In this document: piece by piece, positions 55,896 through 64,000 of the stretch
How positions within the stretch are numbered: position 1 is the first letter of the stretch
Layout of the letters: every line of letters begins with the position of its first letter
Origin: Neurospora tetrasperma FGSC 2508
Lineage: Eukaryota; Ascomycota; Sordariomycetes; Sordariales; Sordariaceae
DNA length: 64,000 nucleotides
Reading direction: 5' to 3'
Assembly: GCF_000213175.1 (NCBI RefSeq)
Contig: NW_009799103.1
Coordinates: forward strand, 461,295-525,294
The notes under the pieces: generated by a model
Seen by the model: only the letters and a program-made list of their open reading frames with translations
Told to the model about the DNA's origin: nothing
The model's database searches: none
Position numbers and translations under genes: made by a program

Positions 55896-57826
55896 TTCTT
55901 CTTCTTCTTCTTCTCTTTTTCTTTTTTTTTAACTAAAAGAAAGAAAGGAGGAAACTGCTCAATCAACCAAGGCCTAACTTAACTTCAAGTCAGATGAGCC
56001 ACATCAAAAAAAATCTAAAACCGAACAAACCCCGTTGAATGTCGAAGGTAAACATCCATCAACGACAACGACAACACAACCACCTGAACGCAACTCAACT
56101 CAACTCCGCAACGTCGGTACAATACAACGCAAAGAGACCGAGAGTGTACCGCCGCATGATACGAAGGTAATACTGCGCAGGGACAAAATCCTGGGTTGAG
56201 TTCGAGCACGGTCCAGCAGGCTTAATACGATATGTGGAAATGAAAGGTGAAGAAAAGGAGAGAGAAGAAGCGAGTGGAAAGGTGGGAGACCTGAGTGAAG
56301 GGAGGTGAGTTGTATAGGTTGACTTGAGGATAGGTTCCCTTCCTTGGGGACGGGGTAAGGACTGGAGGAATTTGAACTCAACGCACCAGAAGCGAAATCT
56401 GGTTGAGGTTTTTTTGCGGGAAGGAAGATACCTTTTGGTAAGTACGTGTCGGGTGCCATCAATGGGACTGGCAGAGAAGAGAGACCAGAACTGGAAGCTC
56501 GGTGTCAAAGTGAGTAGCGGAGATCAGTTGTACCTAGGGTAGCTGTTCCTTGAAATCGCATGATATGATATGACATGACATGACTTGATATGATCGCCCC
56601 TGAATGGCGGGGGTCACGATCTCCCTTTTTACCACCGCGAACTGAGTTGACCGGCTAGGGTAGGTATTCGTCAAGTCAGTCGACTGGGGCGATTCCAATT
56701 CCAATCATACCTAATAATACGTGTCTACTCACTAAGTGATGGGAATTTCACTGGCGAGAACCTCTTCTTCCCTCTTTCCACTTCTTACTGTTGTCTCGGA
56801 GAGCGAGCAGCAAACCTACCTAGCTAGCTACCTAGTGCCAGGCTTCTGTGTTACTGCCAACGAATTTTTCAAGACAGCGAGAACTAATGAGAGCTTGAAA
56901 AAGATGGTCCGGAGGAGTGCACTGGATAGCATAAAATTACTCAAAACAAAAAGTCCAATAGCCGGAAGATGCAAGTATGAAGTCCACTGATAAGTGTCAC
57001 TATCACCGAAATTGGCACTGATGTTTGAGACGGAGGCAGCTGATAGATACTATTGACTGATTGATTGATGACCGACTACCGGGCACTATTCTAGCTCTCT
57101 TGCTCTTTGGTCGTCCTTCTTCCGATCGATGCCATCGACATTCACGCTCCTGAAATATCTCCCAGAGATATGTTATGCATTGAAAAGGGGAGTCCGTCCG
57201 TCTCTCGGTTTCAGGTCTGACCAAAGTTTCCTCTCGGTCCGATCGACTTTAACAGCAGCAGCAGAGCGCACGCGCACTCCCTCTCTCCAATGAGACTTCC
57301 CTCCCTTCTTGAACGTTTGTTGGAAAAAAATGCAGTGTCCTTTCCTATGATGAACCAAACCAAACGAGACCAAACCAAAAAAAGAGAACTAAAGAGAACA
57401 AAAACAAACAAACAGACAATGACCGCAAACTCCCATGATTGTGCAAAGCGTCGAAGCGATAAATGCTAGTATTTGCCCTAATAACGCCTTCCCCTTCCCC
57501 TTTCCTTTGCCGAATGACCATGGAACCTTTTGATCTTGAAAGAAAAGATGAACCGCAAAAAGAAACCCTTAATAACGGAACCACCGGATCCTGAAATATG
57601 ATGATGAATGGATCCTGATAGGAAAACAAAGAAAGAAAGAAAGAAAGAAATAAACACCAAATACTCCAGACCCCCTTCCCATGTTCCTATTGCTATTTGA
57701 ACCATTGGTAAAAAACGCAGAATCAAAATCGAACGGAACGTGCCGGATGCATGCATACCCTAGCACAACCCCCCCACAAGATCAGCCCTTGCCTTGCGTG
57801 TGCACATCCCTCTTTGAAAGTGGCGC
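55272..57826. other. Gene-poor stretch before the WOPR gene
   Basis: Contains the TTC microsatellite, degenerate ATGAT/ATGAC repeats at about 56560-56595, and the 3' side of the WOPR gene. No coding region recognised. Confidence 0.55.
55841..55931 (+). repeat. (TTC)n microsatellite
   Basis: A 90-bp TTC/CTT array with a few interruptions (TTTTTC, CCTC), ending in a T run. It is non-coding. Confidence 0.9.
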
Positions 57827-59743
57827 CTAAGTGCACAAATTCCTATTCAGCGCCTTCAAAGCTTCATAAGCCTTATCATCCGGCGCCGCAGCCAATCCAC
57901 CGTGCCCAAGCCCAAGCCCATGCGGCGGCGGCGGCGGCGGAACACCCAGCCCACGAGGACTCCCCAGTGGACTCCTTCCACCATTACTCGCACAAGCAGG
58001 CGTAGCCCCCCCATTCGACAATGATGATGATTCCGTCTTGACACCAACACCAACACCAACGCCATTCGGATTCGTCGGATTCGGCGGCGGAAGCAAAATA
58101 GCGCTTAGACTAGGTCTAGTACTTGCAGAAATGATGGGGCTGGTGGTGGTGTGTCCGTTTTGTTGCTGTTGCTGTTGTTTCTGTGGTGATGGTGCAGCCA
58201 ACGGAGGGTGTAAAGTCAACGGCGACAATACAGGCTTCAGACTCGGCGCTCCTCCCTCCTGATGATGATGATGACGAGGGGATGACATGCCGTTGGAAGT
58301 GGTTGGTTGCAGAGGAGGGGTGGGGACAGATCCTGGTCCGGAAAAGGGCGTACCGTTGCTGGTTGCGTTCTGCTGCTGCTGCTGCTGCTGCTGTTGTTGT
58401 TGTTGCGGAGGGGGGAGGATACTACCGCCTGCGCTGTGGGCTAGACGGAAATCGAGGTTGAGTGTCTCGCGGGCGGCGGCCATTAGTTGTTGAGACTTTG
58501 GGGAGTCGATGGGTGCGATTCTCGGGTGTTGTTGTTGTGGTTGTTGGTGTTGGTGTTGCTGTGGTTGATGCTCGGGGTGTTGAGCGTCGGATGGTAGTTG
58601 AGGGGAGGGGAAGTGGTGGTGAGGAGGTGGCGGTCCTTGATGATGATGGTGCATGGGTTGTTGTTGGCTCGGATGGGGTGGGCCTTGGTGGTGGTAAGGT
58701 GGTTGTTGTTGCTGCTGAGGGGGTGGCGGCGGCTGTTGTTGTCGTTGATGGAGATAGTGGTAAGCCGGTGGCGGGGGTTGAGATAGCGGCGGCGGATAAG
58801 GAGCTTGAACGGCATGCTGATGCGGATATGGCTGCGGTTGCGGGAGCTGGATGCCGGGCTTACCGGCTGGTGGAGGAGGCAGGGCGGCCATGTGGTGTTG
58901 AGGAGGAGAGAAGTTTTGGGGGTGGTGAGCATAATGCGGTGGCGCGTGTGGAGGAAGACCGTCGGGATGATATGGCGGTCCTGGGGGGTACGGGGCGGGA
59001 TGGCCGTTGTAAGGAGGTGTCGCGACCGGAGAGATGGGCCCCCAATAGCCAGGGCCGGGCGGAGGGGCATGAACATTGGGGTCGTAGGGCTGATGATACG
59101 GGGGCGGAGGGTTCCTTGGATGCGAATATGGCGAGTGTCGCTGCATGGGACCTCTCGTCGTCACCGGCACCGAGGATTCGCTAACACTGGACTCGGGGTA
59201 GATGCCCTTGGGAATGGTAACGTGCCTGAGGGCTGGATCACTCGAGGGATCGGGCAGGTTGGCTGGACCCCGGCCGTCCCGGGCATAGTAGGAGATGAGG
59301 TGGAGGTGTTGGCCGTGAGAGGTGGTGATGCTGAATGACTGCTTCATGAGCCCGTCCGCCTTGTACCTGTAGCCTTCGTGGTGATCGTCCGAGCCCCGGT
59401 CCTCGTCACTAGCGCGGGCCGAGTCTGGAGTCCTCCCTGCGTTCCTCCTGCCACCGAATCCTGCCCTCTTTCCCTCCATCTCCCGGTAGGTAAGGAAACT
59501 CCCGGATACACGGCTGGCGCTCCATGACTTTCCATCGGTCCATCTCCGCATGCCGGCTTCCCTCTCATCCCAGACAAAGACCGAGCCCGGTCGAATGGCC
59601 TGACGCTCTTTCTCGGATAACCGGCGTTGTACTCGGGGCAGGGTGCCTACTCGACAGGCCTCGAACAGCTTGATGGCGTCGGCGGTTGTACGGACGCTCC
59701 CGTAATAAGTTTCCATGGACATATTCGGATGATGGCGCGACAT
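57827..59743 (-). CDS. WOPR-family (Gti1/Pac2) transcription regulator, Pac2-like
   Basis: A single exon of 638 residues; ATG 59743 gives MSRHHPNMSMETYYGSVRT. The WOPR DNA-binding fold has two halves joined by a variable linker. WOPRa, about residues 10-95, contains TTADAIKLFEACRVGTLPRV, GSVFVWDEREAGMRRWTDG and SWSASRVSGSFLTYREME. WOPRb, about 123-155, contains YRYKADGLMKQSFSITTSHG and LHLISYYARDG. The start (YYGSV rather than the Wor1/Ryp1/Sge1 form) and the FGGRR linker suggest the Pac2 branch. WOPR proteins are master regulators of morphology, development and nutrient-linked differentiation in fungi. Residues about 200-600 are low-complexity Pro, His and Gln, with poly-Gln tracts coded by CAG/CAA and likely to act as an activation domain. 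The C-terminal 20 residues are conserved-looking (DKAYEALKALNRNL). Confidence 0.9.
   Translation of the reverse strand: MSRHHPNMSMETYYGSVRTTADAIKLFEACRVGTLPRVQRRLSEKERQAIRPGSVFVWDEREAGMRRWTDGKSWSASRVSGSFLTYREMEGKRAGFGGRRNAGRTPDSARASDEDRGSDDHHEGYRYKADGLMKQSFSITTSHGQHLHLISYYARDGRGPANLPDPSSDPALRHVTIPKGIYPESSVSESSVPVTTRGPMQRHSPYSHPRNPPPPYHQPYDPNVHAPPPGPGYWGPISPVATPPYNGHPAPYPPGPPYHPDGLPPHAPPHYAHHPQNFSPPQHHMAALPPPPAGKPGIQLPQPQPYPHQHAVQAPYPPPLSQPPPPAYHYLHQRQQQPPPPPQQQQQPPYHHQGPPHPSQQQPMHHHHQGPPPPHHHFPSPQLPSDAQHPEHQPQQHQHQQPQQQHPRIAPIDSPKSQQLMAAARETLNLDFRLAHSAGGSILPPPQQQQQQQQQQQQNATSNGTPFSGPGSVPTPPLQPTTSNGMSSPRHHHHQEGGAPSLKPVLSPLTLHPPLAAPSPQKQQQQQQNGHTTTSPIISASTRPSLSAILLPPPNPTNPNGVGVGVGVKTESSSLSNGGATPACASNGGRSPLGSPRGLGVPPPPPPHGLGLGHGGLAAAPDDKAYEALKALNRNLCT
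58370..58406 (-). repeat. CAG/CAA poly-glutamine repeat within the WOPR gene
   Basis: A pure CAG run on the minus strand followed by CAA units codes 12 or more glutamines. Strain-length variation is likely. Confidence 0.85.
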
Positions 59744-62700
59744 TTTGGGGCGACGCGGCGGTTATGTGATCAGCCTAAGTCTAGAAAGTATGTTTGTCAG
59801 GGTGGATAGCGGTGGGAGCCTGTCGATATTTAAAGCGAGCAAGCCCAAGGTTGAATGAGCTAATACGATAAAGCTCCACCGCGGCAACAAACGGATCTCG
59901 GACAGATTAAGTTTCGTCCAGCCAGGATCCGGATTTAAGGCCCCAGCGTCGAATACCAAAAGATGATGGATGGTCTTGACTTGGGCGGCAACCCAAAAAG
60001 GTCCACCGGAAATCTTGGCTGTGGGGATCGATCCCAGTCGTGATATCTCGGGAGTCGAGGCGGCTGTTTGGCGAGTTCTGTTTTGAGCGTGTATTGTTTT
60101 GTAAAGTGGTAAACTTGACTATTGGTGTAATCTGAGACGTTTCGACACCCTTGGGGGTGGGGGACAGGACACCTGTTCTTGGCAAATCGTCAAGGTTAGT
60201 GTTTCTTTTTTTCTTTTTTTCTTTTTAAATCGATTGTGAATTTTACGTTGCAAGTGAAAAGAAGCTTAAATCTAGTGCAGTGGTGTGCGTGCGTGTGGGC
60301 TTGAGCGTTTCGACCGTCGAGGCGGCGTAAGGCATTACCACCTTCACGGGGTTCCGCATGACAAGCTCAGATGGCCATCCTTGAAGGGACTGTGGACCAC
60401 CCATGTGAGGTACTCCGTAGCACCATATGACACCGACCACCGGCAAGTCATCTCGAATGGATAGTGAGCTTGCGAGTAACATGTGTTCAAGTAAAGGCAA
60501 CTCTGTTTGGATTTTTACAGGTGCCTGTCCTGCCATGCCATGTTGTGGCTGTGATGTGTAAGGTCGTCCACTGCCCATTTGTAGAGGTGTCCTGTCATCC
60601 GTCATACTGCTCTACAATAGTGTAGCAATGCCGGGCGGATTTGACGGGAATAGCCCCTCGGCTAAGATTCGGAATTACGGTGAAGAAGGGGTGTGATGGG
60701 GCAGGATCGAGGTGGAAATAATAAGGAAGAGCTCAGGTACCTGCAGATTTTCTCGATCGTAAATTGCTGCGAAGAGATCGAGGTTACGGTGTCCGAGGTT
60801 GTTGAGTGGCCTCCACTTGATGTTCCCTTTTCCCGACTGCTGCCTGTGGCTGGCGAGTCATGGGAAAACTCACAACGAAGTATCTTGAACCCTCGGAAAC
60901 TTTCCAAACGGGTAGTCGTAGTCAACGGTGGTTAGTGCTGTTGCTGTTTTGCGCCGAGACAATGTTAATTTCAAATAAACGTGGTCTATAGAAGCGACTC
61001 GAGATTGGCGACGTGAGATTCCCAGGAATAGTGAAAAGAGAGGATTGTCAGATTGTTGAAGGGAGGCGAAAGCGGTGGCTACCTAGTTCTAGTCGCTGGT
61101 TGGTCTCGGGAGATTTAGAGTTGGCTGCTGCTCGTCTTTCAGGCAGTGAATGCTCAGTCGTTGCAGCAGGAAAACGAAGGTTCCAGATTGCAGACTGTCA
61201 GTCACTCATTAGTGACTCGTTCCCGCCGGTCGCAGCAACCAACGAACTGGGTTCAACCTGTGACGCTCGGTTCAGACGGAGAGGTTCGGACACTTTGTTG
61301 GTTGCGTTGGCTCTTCTCAGTTGGGGCCAGGTCCCCAGTCTTTCAGAAAGCCAAGTGTTGAAAGTGGAAATAAAACATTTTAGCTTGCGACTTGTCGAGC
61401 CGCTTGGCGGACTGGTTGGGGGATCGGCTGCAGGTCGATGACGACGCCAGCCAATGGCGCATGTCTCGGAATGTGGGAAACGGAGGGAGGGAGGCTTCAT
61501 GGAAGAGCAAGGTACCCTGAAGGTACCCTTTTTTTCCCAATTTTTTTTATTTATTTATCTTTATTATCTTCTCCCTTCATCGTGTCTTCAGGGAGCTACG
61601 GTACTGACGGGGGTGGCCAAAAGTCAAAAGTCAAGCTTTCTTCAAGGTTCTGGTTGTGTTTCTGTTTGTTAGACGATGCAAGGCGGCGTGGTGAATGTAC
61701 GTGTGTATCTTTGGTATTTTTGATACATGGGATGAACGAAAGGCTGTAACTGCTGTAATTCCTCAAAGCTACTCAGCTACTGGTCTGCTGCCTCCATAAA
61801 CTCAAAGTCTTAAAGGCGCAATTCTCAAGATAGCGACCTGAGATGTTCTGCTATTCCAAAACCCCGCCGGGTCGGGTGCCCGGTCGCTTGCGTTTGTGCG
61901 TTTGTGCGTTGAGGTTGACGCAAGCTCAAGGTTTTTTTTTAAAGGTGACGGTTGAGTTGCGGTTGGAGATGATGATGGGATGGATGGATGGGGGTGGCGG
62001 CTGAAAGTGGGCCTATGTAGCTGCCGGCTTTCCATCCGTTGTTCACCAGCGCCTGCAATTCACTGAAGCGAAGCCCTGGAGCCTGACATTGATATTGCCT
62101 GCTGACGAACTTAGGTACACTGCAGCATACCATCACTGAAGCAAACGCGGCACCTCTGGCTGTTATTTCCACGCAGGCAGCCACCATACTGGGCTTACGA
62201 TAGATAATACTGTAGTAACATCCTTCGGCGGACATTAAGCCGAAGGAAGGAAAGAAAGAAAGACCGGCCTCAAACATTTCCATGATTACCTCACAGTTTA
62301 CGCAGTAGATACAACGTCAATATTTATTTCAGTCAGTTACCGTCTCGTCAACCAACAAAATTTGTTATCTAAACTAGTATCCCCAGCTAAACCTCCGCGT
62401 TAGCACCATCACAGCCTCAACGAAACAAAACCAGCGCTATCCAGAATCGGGCAGTTGGTAACGTGTAGTTTATTTCCAAGCCATTAGCCAACAAGCCTAT
62501 CTCCCCAACTGAATGAGCTATGTATCGTTAGTTGATTACCAACGAGATCGCCCCCCAGTCACGTTCAAAATATAATCAAAATCAGGGGTCGGTACTTGAA
62601 CTCCCGCGCTGCAAGCTACACCACATTTGTCTGTACGTTGGGGCAACATTACATCCGCTCTGCAGCCCGCTTACATACTATAGTAGACGCTTGTTGCCCG

Positions 62701-64000
62701 CGCTCCCTGTGCCCTGCCCTGTGGTGGCAGCAGTTGGTGGTGATCTCCCGTCAGTCAGCGCCTCGCAGCAGGCTTTCACTTTACATGCCGTATGCTGTAC
62801 AAGTATCCTGGTGTATGGACGGGATCGATGGCCAGATGGATAGACACATGATGATGGCACACAAAGTGCAACAGGCGAATAACCGGAGAGTTTGTTGGTA
62901 GGGTAAGTTGGTCGTTAGGTTGTTGGTTGGTTTAACCTACCTAATCAAAGAGGTAATCGATCTTTTTTGCTTGGGCCGGACATCAGTCAGTCAAGTCAAA
63001 GTCATCCAGGCAAGCAACCACCCTTTTCTTTGACTTGCATCGCACAGCTGTCACCCTCAACCATGTCGGTATGCTTGTTCCCTTGATGTTGTGCTACCGC
63101 TTCGTAGCAGGTATGCCGTGCAGTGTGTATGGTATGTACATTGCCCAACGAGCCCCGTGTCAAAGGACGACAACACTGGTCAGCAGTCACGCAATCGGCA
63201 ATAGAGATAACCAACGCGAACCGTGTTGGCTTGGCCGCAGCAATATTTGATTCTCTCCCAACGAGCCCACAAGGAAAGAGAAAGTGGGTGTCACACGGAC
63301 GGGCAGTCAGTTTGTCCGTTCGTTCGTTCGTTCCTGTTGGCTCTTGTTGTTGACGAACAATCCATCCATCTCGCTTTTTCCAAAGCCAAATTCGCGGCCA
63401 AGGAGCCCAGCTAATGCTTGGTCTGCTTGGCCGGAGCTTATAGCCTTGGCTTTGGGGAGGGGTGATGTTCGGCTGAACAAGACGGGACGCAAGGGGAGGG
63501 AACATCAAAACAAAGGGAACAAGCAGTTGGGAGAAGGGGCCTTTTTCGAGCAGCAGAGAGCAGCAGAAGAAGAAAAAAAGTGGCGTCCTTCAGTGCAACC
63601 AAGTGGGACCCCTGCACCGGCGGAATTGACATGGGAATATCATCGGAAAATCAAGCTTATTTTTCTGCGACGCTTGCAACGCTTGTACGTAACGCTGACA
63701 AGGCCTGGGATGGGTCGGACTGGGCATTTCTTGGTGGTTGTTTGGAGTGCCCCATCTGGTGTCCATCCCGTCGAACCCGCTTCGCCAACCACGCAAAGGT
63801 GTGCTCTGATAATATCCGGGGGTCCAGGGAGGAGTCGAGACGGGCTTGGCGCTGCTCCGGAATAAGCTCGGTGGGACGACTCGTGACTTGTTTCGCCATT
63901 TGCTGCTTTTTTGATGACTGTGACTGTGGTGGTGCCCCTCCCCCTTATTTCTTGTCATGGCGTAATCTGCCACTTTGCTGTGGTGTAGCGAGCAATGCAG
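59744..64000. other. Long non-coding stretch at the right end
   Basis: 4.3 kb without a recognised gene; the WOPR gene's promoter lies in its left part. Frames of up to about 193 codons occur but show no domain or codon pattern. One frame at 60243..60605 (120 codons, minus) starts with an ATG; it is unrecognised and not called. Confidence 0.5.

Noticed and set aside
60243-60605. 120-codon minus-strand frame with an ATG start
   Set aside because: No domain, no intron context and no homologue known to me; this length is expected by chance in non-coding DNA here.
62580-62640. B-box-like GAGTTCAAGTACC on the minus strand
   Set aside because: No proper A box at a workable distance and no T-stem pairing, so no tRNA can be built.
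63002-63865. Overlapping frames of 168 and 193 codons near the right end
   Set aside because: They lie on opposite strands over the same bases, with no domain and no codon-use signal.

Overview
This window is nuclear DNA of a filamentous ascomycete, most likely Neurospora or a close Sordariaceae relative. Reasons: genes carry short introns (about 50-280 bp) with GTRNGT donors and CTRAC-like branch sites, codon use is C/G-ending, simple repeats are frequent, and the histone H1 and HIR/WOPR/nucleoporin proteins look filamentous-fungal. The H1 protein reads, from memory, as almost the same as Neurospora crassa H1.

Layout, left to right. 0-5 kb: a small SANT/Myb-like gene at the left edge, a long gap, then a CFEM secreted protein. 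5-15 kb: a Nup37-type nucleoporin, a mitochondrial LEA-like repeat protein, a methylglutaconyl-CoA hydratase-type enzyme, and two tandem small four-cysteine proteins that are clear paralogues. 16-27 kb: a HET-domain protein, an ELYS-like nucleoporin divergent from the condensin subunit SMC4. 28-35 kb: the HIR-complex subunit HPC2 and an RPAP1-like RNA polymerase II assembly factor. 36-47 kb: an MFS transporter, a GH43 exo-beta-1,3-galactanase with a CBM35-like module (an assembly gap lies in one of its introns), and a proline-rich NPF-motif protein. 48-50 kb: linker histone H1 with five exons. 50-58 kb: a gene-poor block holding only tRNA-Lys(CTT) and an intron-bearing tRNA-Ala(AGC). 57.8-59.7 kb: a Pac2-like WOPR transcription factor. 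60-64 kb: no gene recognised.

The genes are mostly independent housekeeping or lineage genes, not an operon or an obvious biosynthetic cluster. Several share a nuclear theme (Nup37, ELYS, SMC4, HPC2, RPAP1, H1, WOPR). Nup37 and ELYS belong to the same nuclear pore Y-complex arm. I found no convincing autonomous transposon, CRISPR array or viral relic. The most novel-looking item is the tandem four-cysteine pair: its second member only becomes visible after reconstructing a 35-nt microexon shared by both genes.
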